From positions 1 through 64,000 of the IMG/VR virus record IMGVR_UViG_3300028844_005393: 64,000 nucleotides of DNA; one strand, 5' to 3'. The position numbers and the translations under genes were made by a program. Source of the stretch: a virus. Shown one piece after another: positions 1 through 7,850 of the stretch. Every line of letters starts with the position of its first letter. Positions within the stretch are counted from its first letter, which is position 1. The notes beneath the pieces were generated by a model. It made no database searches and was not told the DNA's origin. It worked only from the letters and a program-made list of their open reading frames with translations.

Positions 1-1229
1 GCAAGTGGATCAGGCCAGCAAAATCTTTTGACGTCTCCGTAACTAGCAAATATTTCATCTGCTCCTTCTCCACCAAATACAACTTTGTATCCTTTGTCAC
101 GGATTTCCCAAGATAAAAATAATTGAGCAACTGCCGGAGATACTTGTGTCCATTTGTGGGTTTCTGATGCCCATATGCTTTCTTTTAAATTATTCTGAAT
201 ATCTTCTTTGCTTACATTAACTTCGTGCAATCTAACACCCAATTCTTTTGATGCTATTTTAGCATAATACAAATCATCTTTCAAAGTTTGCTTACGATTA
301 GATGTCACATTCACAACAAATGCTTCAATGTTTGGATTTTTCTTTTTAAGTAGGTATGTGATTATGGTGCTATCTATACCACCACTTAAAATTGTACAAA
401 TTGGAGTATCACTTATTAGTTCATCATCAACTGCTTTTTCCAACCGTTTTCTAAACTCGGATGCGTAGTAATCAATTCCTTTATCTTCTTTCTCAAATAA
501 TTTTAAGTCTGTGTCTGATCGTGTATATAAAGTTGGATTCTCTGGATTAAACTCGGGTTTGAAATCATTCCATCGTTTAATCTCACAGTTTGTTACTCCG
601 ATTAAATTTTCGGAAACCGTTACAATTGTTCCAGGTTCTACTACTTTTATTTTTTCTTCTTCACCCTTTGGTGCTTTGCGATTTCTATCTACATTAAAAA
701 ACTTTAATTCTTTGTTTGCTGATTGTAAACCTTTGACTTCACTGGAAAACATTATTTTGTCATTCTCAAAAACATAATACAAAGGAAGTCTTCCGATGAA
801 ATCTCTTCCTAATGTAAGTTCATTTCTTTCAACATCATAAAACGCAAAACAAAACATTCCTTCAAGTTTTTTCATAGACTCTAATATATTGTCACGATTA
901 TCAATTAAATAATAAAGCAATAATTCCGAGTCACTTCGTTCTGTCTTAAAGTTGTACTTTTTTCTTAATTTTTTGTCGTACTTTTTGAAAAATGGTTTCC
1001 ACATTTCTCCGTTGAATGCTAATACAAACTTTTCGTCTTCTGATATAAGTGGTTGGTTTGCTGACTCGCTTAAATCTTGGATTGATAAACGATTATGGCA
1101 CAAAAAGAAATTGTTTTTCTTGAAGTGGAATATTACATTACCATCTGTTCCACGATGCATCAACGATGCAAGACCAGTTTTTACCTCTTGTATGTTGTTA
1201 AATGAATTACCTCCTAATATTCCGCACAT
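1..1229 (-). CDS. asnB: Asparagine synthase (glutamine-hydrolysing), 3' end outside window
   Basis: This enzyme class takes amide nitrogen from glutamine and transfers it to an adenylated carboxylate; in sugar clusters, relatives amidate sugar acids. The start is the ATG at 1227-1229, giving MCGILGG with the class II amidotransferase nucleophile Cys2. About 409 residues are visible. HRGTDG and NRLSIQDL (glutaminase domain) are followed by the ATP PP-loop SGGIDST near residue 280 and by GEGADEIFASYG near the window edge, which matches the family's GEGADE motif. No clear Shine-Dalgarno is seen in the 34 nt before the start. It is last in a minus-strand run of sugar-nucleotide genes, so I infer a role in modifying a surface glycan rather than bulk asparagine supply. 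The C-terminal part is missing only because the window ends. Confidence 0.93.
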   Translation of the reverse strand, partial: MCGILGGNSFNNIQEVKTGLASLMHRGTDGNVIFHFKKNNFFLCHNRLSIQDLSESANQPLISEDEKFVLAFNGEMWKPFFKKYDKKLRKKYNFKTERSDSELLLYYLIDNRDNILESMKKLEGMFCFAFYDVERNELTLGRDFIGRLPLYYVFENDKIMFSSEVKGLQSANKELKFFNVDRNRKAPKGEEEKIKVVEPGTIVTVSENLIGVTNCEIKRWNDFKPEFNPENPTLYTRSDTDLKLFEKEDKGIDYYASEFRKRLEKAVDDELISDTPICTILSGGIDSTIITYLLKKKNPNIEAFVVNVTSNRKQTLKDDLYYAKIASKELGVRLHEVNVSKEDIQNNLKESIWASETHKWTQVSPAVAQLFLSWEIRDKGYKVVFGGEGADEIFASYGDVKRFCWPDPL

Positions 1230-1263
1230 AATATAAAAATTATATTATATACTATGAGAATAT

Positions 1264-2175
1264 TCAAGACTTATTTTTTTTAACGATGTCGGCAATGTAA
1301 TCTTCTAGTTTGATATTTGCTTGCCAACCGAGGTGTTGATAAGTAAGTGATGGAATTGCTTTTCCGTAGAATCTTTCTCCACGTCTTTCTGGTATCATTA
1401 CATATTCTGTGTTAAACATCTTGGCAACATCAACTATTTTATGTGGAATTCCTGTTCCGAGTGGGTATTCATTCTGCTGACCCTTTTCTGAGGCTAAAAT
1501 AACACCACTAACAATATCGTCAATATGTGTAAAATCTCTTGACTGAATTCCAGGTTCTACAACTGTAAGTGGTTCTCCTTTTGAGTATTGCTCTTCAAAA
1601 ATTCCAATTACGGTTGCGTAGTCACCTGTTCTTACTTGACCCGGACCATAAGCATTATAGAAATATGTAATTTCAAATTTAAGATTAAACCAATCTGCAT
1701 AGTTGTTGATGAGTTCAACCATTTTTGCTTTCATCCACGCATACGGGGATAGATTTTCGTCTTTGCCATCATTACCAAACTTACTTGAACTTGCGGAATA
1801 AATTAACTTTGCGTTTTTTGCGACACAATAATCAAGAACCATTTTTGTTCCTTGCATATTATAGTCCCAACAATTATCAAATGAATCAAAACTCGTTACA
1901 ATTCGTGAGAACTCTCCGAAGTGAAACACAACATCAGGTTCAAATGTATCTGCAATATCTGGCTTGGTGTTATTGGTATCAAATTTTTGTGGAATCAATG
2001 TCTGGGTATCTTTATTCAAATAAGTAACTCGTTTGCTTTTAACATGATTACTTTCATAACCACTACTATAATTGTCAATGCTAACAATCTGTACATTTTT
2101 ATACTTTCTTAAAAGTTTTTTAATAAGTGCAGTTCCTACAAAACCCGCACCACCTGTTATTAGCACCCTTTCCAT
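1264..2175 (-). CDS. NAD-dependent nucleotide-sugar epimerase/dehydratase (extended SDR)
   Basis: A 303-aa extended short-chain dehydrogenase/reductase acting on nucleotide-activated sugars in the cytoplasm. The N-terminal Rossmann motif is TGGAGFVG (GxxGxxG, residues 7-14). A Ser-rich stretch (SASSSKFG) and the catalytic YxxxK (YAWMK, near residue 145) follow, and NAYGPGQ and RDFTHIDD match the substrate-binding region of GalE/RmlB/GMD-like enzymes. The start codon follows the stop of the upstream cytidylyltransferase directly (TAAATG), so the two are probably translationally coupled. The exact substrate (UDP-, GDP- or CDP-sugar, or ADP-heptose) cannot be read from the sequence. Neighbouring sugar genes support a role in making a sugar donor for the glycosyltransferases further upstream. 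Confidence 0.9.
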   Translation of the reverse strand: MERVLITGGAGFVGTALIKKLLRKYKNVQIVSIDNYSSGYESNHVKSKRVTYLNKDTQTLIPQKFDTNNTKPDIADTFEPDVVFHFGEFSRIVTSFDSFDNCWDYNMQGTKMVLDYCVAKNAKLIYSASSSKFGNDGKDENLSPYAWMKAKMVELINNYADWFNLKFEITYFYNAYGPGQVRTGDYATVIGIFEEQYSKGEPLTVVEPGIQSRDFTHIDDIVSGVILASEKGQQNEYPLGTGIPHKIVDVAKMFNTEYVMIPERRGERFYGKAIPSLTYQHLGWQANIKLEDYIADIVKKNKS

Positions 2176-2583
2176 TTACTTTTTTTCTTTAAGTCCAGTT
2201 AGATCACTTGAACTTCTAATTTTGTCTCCAAGTCCATCAATCATTTGTATATTATGTTTTTTGCATATTACACTTTCTGGAACTTCACCCGTACTTCTGT
2301 CTCCACCATTTGCAAAGATGTCGGGTTTAATTGCGTCTAAAGAAGCACATACACTTTTGTCTTGATCAATGCTGAGAAAAACCTCGTCAACGATTCCAAG
2401 TGCATCTACGATTTTTACTCTGTCTGCTTCATCCATAAATGGTTTGCCCTTTTTAAGAACACATTGATGATTGTTGTTTACAATAACAACAAGACGATCA
2501 CCAAGTTTTTTTGCCATTTCTAAATATTCTAAATGTCCTACGTGAATAGGATCAAAGTATCCACTAACTGCTACTGTTTTCAT
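2176..2583 (-). CDS. Cytidylyltransferase-like nucleotidyltransferase (RfaE/TagD type)
   Basis: A 135-aa single-domain nucleotidyltransferase that would transfer CMP or AMP onto a phosphorylated sugar or alcohol. The start is the ATG at 2581-2583, giving MKTVAVSGYFDPIHVGH, which carries the family HxGH signature (HVGH); a longer reading from 2655 would overlap the cupin gene by 68 nt and adds nothing family-like. A C-terminal RSSSDL segment matches the family's ISSTxI-like motif. Length fits the small cytidylyltransferase fold (glycerol-3-phosphate cytidylyltransferase, HldE C-terminal domain). It starts 5 nt after the cupin gene ends and abuts the epimerase. I infer that it activates a heptose- or polyol-like building block. 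Confidence 0.88.
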   Translation of the reverse strand: MKTVAVSGYFDPIHVGHLEYLEMAKKLGDRLVVIVNNNHQCVLKKGKPFMDEADRVKIVDALGIVDEVFLSIDQDKSVCASLDAIKPDIFANGGDRSTGEVPESVICKKHNIQMIDGLGDKIRSSSDLTGLKEKK

Positions 2584-2587
2584 AATG

Positions 2588-2959
2588 TTACTCTGATTTG
2601 TGTTTTTCTGGACGATCATAATCATCTTGAACTCGGACAATGTCATCTTCACCAAAATAAGTTCCAGTTTGAACTTCCACTAAAATCATATCTTCTGAAT
2701 CACTTGGATTTGCCATTCTATGCTTTGCTCCAAGTGGAATCAATACGGTTTCACCTGCTTTGTAATCTTCTGTGACATCATCTAAAGTTATTCTTGCCAC
2801 ACCACTAACAACCGTCCATGCTTCTTGTCGTTTGTGATGATATTGATAACTTAGTCTTTGTCCCGGTTTTACATATATGCGTTTAACTTTGCAGTATTCT
2901 GCGTCTAGTAGAATTTCGTAGTTTCCCCAAGGTCGTATACTATCATCTTTATTACTCAT
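2588..2959 (-). CDS. Mannose-6-phosphate isomerase-type cupin
   Basis: A 123-aa single-domain cupin resembling the C-terminal phosphomannose isomerase domain of bifunctional GDP-mannose enzymes. Visible family features are RPWGNYE at the N-terminus, LSYQYHHKRQEAWTVVSG (cupin motif 1 with the metal-binding His pair and Glu), and IPLGAKHRMANP (cupin motif 2 with the last metal His). These residues coordinate the divalent metal in this family. It lies just upstream of the cytidylyltransferase and would interconvert mannose-6-P and fructose-6-P or a related hexose phosphate. Small stand-alone versions are common in phage and LPS clusters, and their substrate is often unproven. Confidence 0.88.
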   Translation of the reverse strand: MSNKDDSIRPWGNYEILLDAEYCKVKRIYVKPGQRLSYQYHHKRQEAWTVVSGVARITLDDVTEDYKAGETVLIPLGAKHRMANPSDSEDMILVEVQTGTYFGEDDIVRVQDDYDRPEKHKSE

Positions 2960-2963
2960 AATT

Positions 2964-3095
2964 TTATCCCCACCTATCTGCTAAATCTTGTTCAGATATA
3001 TTAGATTTTTTTGGTTGTATATATTTTATTGGTTTATTTAAAATAATTATACTATGTTTTTTTAATTTAATAAATACTTTTTTTGATGTATCCAT
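2964..3095 (-). CDS. Small hypothetical protein, 43 aa
   Basis: A short reading frame starting at the ATG at 3093-3095, one base after the stop of the sulfotransferase gene and ending 4 nt before the cupin start. A weak purine-rich GGAAA lies about 10 nt upstream. The product is basic with an acidic C-terminal SEQDLADRWG. A longer in-frame reading from 3227 overlaps the sulfotransferase heavily and is disfavoured. I recognise no family. The tight fit between its neighbours is the main support for it being a gene. Confidence 0.4.
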   Translation of the reverse strand: MDTSKKVFIKLKKHSIIILNKPIKYIQPKKSNISEQDLADRWG

Positions 3096-3096
3096 T

Positions 3097-3711
3097 TTAT
3101 TTGTTTCCACATTTATATTTAAACATCTCAATAATTTTTTTGTGACGCTGTGCAACAACTGCTCCCGATTCATAATTGTAATATTCCCAATATTTTCTAT
3201 TTTTCTTCTTAAATGGAAATTTCCCAATTTGTTTCAAAGGTGTGTACGGAAGTTTTAATTTATTGCAAACTTTTTTATAGTCAGTTGCAAGACGTTCAAA
3301 TTGCATATAACAATCCATCGTTGCAGTTCCATCTTCGTCAAAATAAAAAGGTTCATTAAAATGAGTGTAGTTTCCTATCCACTTTGCAAATTGTTCTTTA
3401 AACTCATATCCATTAAATTTTAATTTAACAAGTTTTTCAATGTTTTCACGGTGATTTTCTCCAACTAAACCACCATCTTGCCACCAAAAATAAGAAACCA
3501 TTCTATCCCACGGATTTCTTGCAATTGTAAATTTGAAATATTCATTGAATATTTTCTCTCCAACGATGTCAAGAGTGTCTTTTGGGTTTCTATGTGTATT
3601 GTCTATGATGTCATCATCACCACACTGTGTAATTAAATTGTGTTCTACACTATTTCCACCCACCTTCCAAGGTTTAAAAAATATAAATTTATGTTTGTGT
3701 GAAACTATCAT
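3097..3711 (-). CDS. Sulfotransferase family protein
   Basis: A 204-aa protein with the two PAPS-binding elements of membrane-type carbohydrate sulfotransferases. The 5'-phosphosulfate loop is at the N-terminus (FFKPWKVGGNSVEHN, matching the family's K-x-GG-S/T-S/x) and the 3'-phosphate element is FTIARNPWDRMVSYF (RNPxxRxxS) near residue 62. It would move sulfate from PAPS to a hydroxyl of a glycan or small molecule. It overlaps the upstream DHH gene by 4 nt (ATGA). Within this glycan island the natural guess is sulfation of the phage-encoded or host surface sugar. No sulfate-activation genes are visible here, so PAPS would come from the host. Confidence 0.85.
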   Translation of the reverse strand: MIVSHKHKFIFFKPWKVGGNSVEHNLITQCGDDDIIDNTHRNPKDTLDIVGEKIFNEYFKFTIARNPWDRMVSYFWWQDGGLVGENHRENIEKLVKLKFNGYEFKEQFAKWIGNYTHFNEPFYFDEDGTATMDCYMQFERLATDYKKVCNKLKLPYTPLKQIGKFPFKKKNRKYWEYYNYESGAVVAQRHKKIIEMFKYKCGNK

Positions 3712-4658
3712 CCATAAACCTCTTCAAATTTTTCAATAAAGTTTTTAAGTTCAATTTTAGGAAGTTCATTTATGCCAGCTGCTTTCTCACGACCTCCTCC
3801 TGATGGAAATTGTAATGCAAGTTTACTTGCCCCTACTGGATTATCTTTTGGTGAACGAATACTTACACGATAATTGAATTGATTTATATTTGTTAAAATA
3901 GCAAATGCTTTACTTGGATTATTTGTTGTTTGTTTGTTGCTATAAATTCCTGAATATCTTATAGATGCTTTTGTGTTCGGTAGTAATATTACATCACCAA
4001 TGCTTGATGTATGTAAAACTTCCGATGAGTTTAACTCAAGTTCGTCTGATTTCATTTGTTGATTTATTTTTGCGTAAATCTTAGAATTTTTTCTGTATTG
4101 AAACGGAGAACGAAATCTTTCAAGGTCTAAATAAACATCTTTAGGGTGCACTACGAGATCAGATTCTTCGTTTCCATAACCATTGTAGTTTAAAGTTTCA
4201 CCGATTTCTCTTAAAATCAACATAGCATACTCGTTGAAACATGGATTTAATTTTTCTGCTTGTTCGTGTAAATTGTCTCCGTATGCTCCACATATTGTCC
4301 AAGGACGATGCAATCCGTCAGTTGCCTTGTCAACTATTATATTAGTACAACAATTAGGGTCGGTATCTACTTTGATTGAAAAGTTGTTACCAAATTCGGT
4401 GTCACCTGTTTCATGGTGATCAAACCATTTTATTTTATTTCCGTTTTTTAATATCGGTTCTACATATTCAGAATTTGATAATAAAGATATATCAAACACC
4501 GACAACGATGCATCGGTTATATCAACTAAGTGTCTTAGTAACTTTACATCACGCTTTACTCCTGTGATTAACTCACTTTTTCTAGGAAAGTGTAAACGAT
4601 ACTGGTGTAAACTTATTAGTCCGTCTGCGTCTCCGTTAAAGATGTCATAATTTTTCAT
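3708..4658 (-). CDS. DHH-family phosphoesterase
   Basis: A 316-aa protein of the DHH/DHHA1 superfamily, which includes RecJ, NrnA oligoribonucleases and cyclic-dinucleotide phosphodiesterases. The start is the ATG at 4656-4658, one base after the upstream dehydrogenase ends; a longer reading to 4727 would overlap that gene. Motif I is NGDADGL near residue 8, the DHH motif is WFDHHETG near residue 78, and the DHHA1 signature is SGGGREKAAGIN near the C-terminus. These supply the metal ligands of the family. It sits inside the sugar gene cluster, where nucleic-acid turnover is not an obvious need. The substrate (nanoRNA, ssDNA, cyclic dinucleotide) cannot be decided from sequence. Confidence 0.87.
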   Translation of the reverse strand: MKNYDIFNGDADGLISLHQYRLHFPRKSELITGVKRDVKLLRHLVDITDASLSVFDISLLSNSEYVEPILKNGNKIKWFDHHETGDTEFGNNFSIKVDTDPNCCTNIIVDKATDGLHRPWTICGAYGDNLHEQAEKLNPCFNEYAMLILREIGETLNYNGYGNEESDLVVHPKDVYLDLERFRSPFQYRKNSKIYAKINQQMKSDELELNSSEVLHTSSIGDVILLPNTKASIRYSGIYSNKQTTNNPSKAFAILTNINQFNYRVSIRSPKDNPVGASKLALQFPSGGGREKAAGINELPKIELKNFIEKFEEVYG

Positions 4659-4659
4659 A

Positions 4660-5502
4660 TTATTCTTCTGCCACAGCCCGTCCTTTATCTGATTTCCAGT
4701 CTTGTTCGGGTCTGTCAATTTCTTCATTTCTTTTAATTACCGCATCAAGTATCGGTGTTTCTATATCATTGTTTTTTGCGTAACTTGCAAGTGCATTGGT
4801 GTCTTTTGGAAAACAAGTTCCTCCAAATCCTCTGCGACCATCGTGTCCTGGTACTTTGGTGTGACCAATTCCGATTCTTTTATCTTGTGTTGCAATACAA
4901 CGAACATTTTCATAATCAATGTCAAGTTCTGTACAAATGCTTTCAAGTTCATTGAAGAATCCAACTTTTACACTTAGAAATACATTCTTTAAGTACTTTA
5001 TCATTTCTGCTTCTGCTGGTTTGCATTGAATTACATTTTTATTTACAACTGATCCGTTTCCGTTGTTATATGCAAGTTCAAACATTCTTTTCATTTTTTC
5101 ATATAAAAATAAATCACCAGAACCTAGAATCCATTGGTCGCAGTTTTTAAAGTCTTCTTTCCAGTTTTTCTCTGTAAGAAACTCTGGCATAAAGTTAACA
5201 TCAAGTTCTTCACAAGTTCCAGGTGGAACAGTTGAACGAAGAACTATATACTTTGTGTCGTCTATTTCTTGAATTTCTTCGCATACTGCACGAACAATGT
5301 CAAGGTTTGCGCTTCCATCTTTGTTCATTGGTGTAGGAACTGCAACGAAAATAATTTCGGACTCTTCTACAAATGTCTCTATATCCAGTTCTTTGGGTTC
5401 TCTTTTATCTTCTAGTACATCCCACACCAATACATCTACATATGGTCTTAACAAGGTCATCGCATGACCCACAAATCCGTTTCCAACAACTCCAACTTTC
5501 AT
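4660..5502 (-). CDS. UDP-glucose/GDP-mannose dehydrogenase family protein, short form
   Basis: A 280-aa NAD-dependent enzyme of the family that oxidises C6 of a nucleotide sugar to a uronate. I chose the ATG at 5500-5502 because GGAG at about 5514-5517 is well spaced from it; a TTG nine bases upstream is too close. The NAD-binding motif is VVGNGFVG (residues 4-11). The catalytic cysteine motif GFGGTCFPKD is near residue 230 and the conserved Lys lies in CKPAEAEMIKYLKN. Typical family members are about 390-430 aa; this one stops shortly after the catalytic motif and lacks most or all of the C-terminal nucleotide-sugar-binding domain. Short forms like this are seen in marine phages. It probably feeds a uronic acid donor into the cluster, although its activity is uncertain. 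Confidence 0.85.
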   Translation of the reverse strand: MKVGVVGNGFVGHAMTLLRPYVDVLVWDVLEDKREPKELDIETFVEESEIIFVAVPTPMNKDGSANLDIVRAVCEEIQEIDDTKYIVLRSTVPPGTCEELDVNFMPEFLTEKNWKEDFKNCDQWILGSGDLFLYEKMKRMFELAYNNGNGSVVNKNVIQCKPAEAEMIKYLKNVFLSVKVGFFNELESICTELDIDYENVRCIATQDKRIGIGHTKVPGHDGRRGFGGTCFPKDTNALASYAKNNDIETPILDAVIKRNEEIDRPEQDWKSDKGRAVAEE

Positions 5503-5570
5503 ATAACGCAATCTCCAGTTTTTTTTTTTGTGCTATATAACCCTTTTTATTATAAGTATTTCCTTTTGTG

Positions 5571-6182
5571 TTATTTAACTTGAAATCTTCTTAGTTTCCA
5601 GAATAACCAAACAAATAATCTTGGAACTTTAAGAATAATACCATTTCCTCTGACAATTGGTGTTTCTGCGTATAGTCGTCTTGATATTATTTTTTTGTAC
5701 CAACTTACATTTTCAAACTTACAATCAACGATGTATATATCTTTTGTTTTAGGTAAATCATCTATATCGTAGTCCGACCAATTTCCGAGGTCTACAAATG
5801 CTCCGTCTATAATTGTGCGGAAATCATTGACGAATGTACAATTCTTGATGGTGATGTTAGATGCCTGACATTTTATTGTAAAGTGTTGCTTGGTGTTTTT
5901 TGAAATGAATCTGCAATTTTCAAACAACATAAAACCACCACGAACAATATCAACTACATCTTCAAACCCACCGATTATAGTAGTATTGGTTACTACAACA
6001 TCACTACAATAAGATAATTTTAATCCTTCTGCAACTTCTCCTGCTTCAATGTGACAATTATCAATTCTTATTTTTTTGCTTGGCATACCAGGTCTCCACA
6101 TAAAACCCAAAGCATTGCTTTGTATGCCATTTTCAATATTACCTATAAACCTTTTATTTTTTATCGTGATTACATCAATCAC
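5571..6182 (-). CDS. Right-handed beta-helix repeat protein
   Basis: A 203-aa protein with no clear enzyme motif but a repeated pattern of short strands with N/D/C turns (IRIDNCHIE, VVVTNTTIIGG, FENCRFISK, ITIKNCTFVN, IYIVDCKFEN) spaced about 22-25 residues apart, as in parallel beta-helix folds. The C-terminus is basic and Trp-rich (LFVWLFWKLRR) and could contact a membrane. Its ATG overlaps the stop of the upstream lipoprotein gene by 4 nt. Beta-helix proteins in phages often handle or bind polysaccharide. No catalytic residues can be assigned, so binding rather than cleavage is equally possible. Confidence 0.7.
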   Translation of the reverse strand: MIDVITIKNKRFIGNIENGIQSNALGFMWRPGMPSKKIRIDNCHIEAGEVAEGLKLSYCSDVVVTNTTIIGGFEDVVDIVRGGFMLFENCRFISKNTKQHFTIKCQASNITIKNCTFVNDFRTIIDGAFVDLGNWSDYDIDDLPKTKDIYIVDCKFENVSWYKKIISRRLYAETPIVRGNGIILKVPRLFVWLFWKLRRFQVK

Positions 6183-6988
6183 TTAAACTTTCTCTTTATG
6201 CGGTCAATTGCATTTTTGTCTGTTACGTTTGTGGAGTTTCCCAAAGACGACCCGAATATATTTAATACCTCATTCTTGCTTAATTTTTTATCGTCATCAA
6301 GAGCACGGACTTTTTCTTTTGCGTCGTGTACACCTTTTATTATGTTGCTTGTCATTTGACTACTTGTAATTCCAAACCAGGTAATAAGTCCTGGTATTCT
6401 TGCCACCAACCAACCTATTAGTTGCGTAATTATAGGAAGAAGTGCAGGTCCTGCAACTATTAAAACTGCTACTGCCCCTATTAGTCCAAATGTTCCAGTT
6501 AACCATGCCCACATAGAACTGAAAAAACCATCCTTTTGTTCTTTTGCTTTAAGTTCACCTAAACTAATAAGTTTTTCCTCTGTATCTTTAAGGTCGTGTC
6601 CTAGAATTTGTTTGCGTCTGCTAAGTTCAATTACATCTTGTTCTCTGTCTGTTAGATTTTCTATTGCAACTTCGTTTTGTGCAATAAGGTCTTCTACATG
6701 AATTTTGTCACCAGGTTGTGGAAGGCCTACTATGGTTTGTGCTTCTTTTGCTAGTTGAAGTGCCACTAAGTCTTCTGATGATTTATTCTCTGATAAAGAT
6801 AGTGCTTCAACCGTACCCGTTACATAAGAACGTGTATGTCTTTCAAGTTCACTTTCTTTTCTTGTTATTTCTCCTGCAATTTCTTGTCTGTCTTGTTTTA
6901 GTCCCCAATTTGGTATTGTTATACATCCTGTAAAAAGGAAAGATACCAATAGAACTACTGATATATTCATAATTTTTTTAACTTTCAT
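6179..6988 (-). CDS. Predicted lipoprotein with coiled coil and membrane segments
   Basis: A 269-aa protein with a typical lipoprotein signal: basic MKVKK, a hydrophobic stretch, and the lipobox LFTGC with the acylated Cys at residue 22. A charged, helical, probably coiled-coil region follows (residues about 30-150). Next come hydrophobic segments between about 155 and 210 (WAWLTGTFGLIGAVAVLIVAG and a second one ending near ITWFG) and a basic C-terminus. A protein with both a lipid anchor and internal membrane segments would associate with the host envelope. It overlaps the upstream glycosyltransferase gene by 11 nt and the beta-helix gene by 4 nt. I recognise no family; superinfection exclusion or host envelope modification are guesses only. 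Confidence 0.65.
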   Translation of the reverse strand: MKVKKIMNISVVLLVSFLFTGCITIPNWGLKQDRQEIAGEITRKESELERHTRSYVTGTVEALSLSENKSSEDLVALQLAKEAQTIVGLPQPGDKIHVEDLIAQNEVAIENLTDREQDVIELSRRKQILGHDLKDTEEKLISLGELKAKEQKDGFFSSMWAWLTGTFGLIGAVAVLIVAGPALLPIITQLIGWLVARIPGLITWFGITSSQMTSNIIKGVHDAKEKVRALDDDKKLSKNEVLNIFGSSLGNSTNVTDKNAIDRIKRKFK

Positions 6989-7850
6989 TGTTTTTATATA
7001 TATCCTGATTTATTCTTTTTTTAAAATTATTATATTCCGAGGTTAAAAGCATTTCTGATTTTTTTCTAAAATTATTTATCTTAAAATTCTTTTTATTGTG
7101 TTTTATTAGTGTACGATCCTCGCACACAATATTGTTTTCAAGAATATACTGTTGAACAGGTATTCCGTTTTCTTTCATGTAGTCACAACAATACATCATA
7201 AATGTGTCATCTGGTCCATATCCTACAAATGATTTTGGAATTCCTATATATTTTGCAAGTCTAGCAGAAATACAAGTAAACCACCCACCTGCCCATTTGA
7301 ATTTAGGGCATTTTGTTATCCGTGAATCTCCGTGATTTGTTTTTAGTATTTTTTGAATATCTACATTTTCACACATACCAGTTGGGTTTTTTAAATATAA
7401 TTGATTCACCAAGCAATCCCAAGTTGTGTCCCACAATCTTACAAGTTGAGGAGTAATAATGTAATTGAAGTTATCTCTTTTTATGGTTTCACTTGCACCG
7501 AGCATATTTGTGATTGTGTTGTCGTTGAAATGTAAATCCACATCCAAGAAAATCAAAGAATCATGTGGGGATGCTCTTTCTATACACTCTCTGCGGTGCT
7601 CGTTAACTCCAAAGTATTCATTTGTGATAGAAGATGTAATACCTACACTCCTATTGTTTGTTTTGTTGTATTCTTTCATTACATTGATAATATTATCATT
7701 GTTTTTTATTACACCATCGTTGATGTTTAAAATACTATCAATTTTAATATCACGGATGTTATTTAAATCGCACACATTAAGAATTTGATTTACCACTCGT
7801 CTGTAGTTATCAATTTCATGTGGGAATATGTGAATTATTATCGTATTCAT
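6978..7850 (-). CDS. Glycosyltransferase, GT-A type
   Basis: A 290-aa putative glycosyltransferase. The GT-A metal motif is seen as FLDVDLHFND near residue 100, and the acceptor-side signature is AGGWFTCISARLAKYIGIP followed by GYGPDDTFMMYC near residue 215, typical of family 2-like enzymes in which a D/E-D pair provides the catalytic base. The N-terminal part is less canonical than in GT2. It overlaps the following large transferase gene by 4 nt and the lipoprotein gene by 11 nt, so all three are likely co-translated. The sugar and acceptor are unknown. Confidence 0.78.
   Translation of the reverse strand: MNTIIIHIFPHEIDNYRRVVNQILNVCDLNNIRDIKIDSILNINDGVIKNNDNIINVMKEYNKTNNRSVGITSSITNEYFGVNEHRRECIERASPHDSLIFLDVDLHFNDNTITNMLGASETIKRDNFNYIITPQLVRLWDTTWDCLVNQLYLKNPTGMCENVDIQKILKTNHGDSRITKCPKFKWAGGWFTCISARLAKYIGIPKSFVGYGPDDTFMMYCCDYMKENGIPVQQYILENNIVCEDRTLIKHNKKNFKINNFRKKSEMLLTSEYNNFKKRINQDIYKNNES

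Noticed and set aside
2584-2655. Longer start for the cytidylyltransferase at 2655
   Set aside because: It overlaps the cupin gene by 68 nt and places 24 unrelated residues before the family's N-terminal strand; the ATG at 2583 fits the 5-nt spacing to the upstream gene.
3096-3227. Longer reading of the 43-aa hypothetical from 3227
   Set aside because: The extra part lies inside the sulfotransferase gene on the same strand in another frame.
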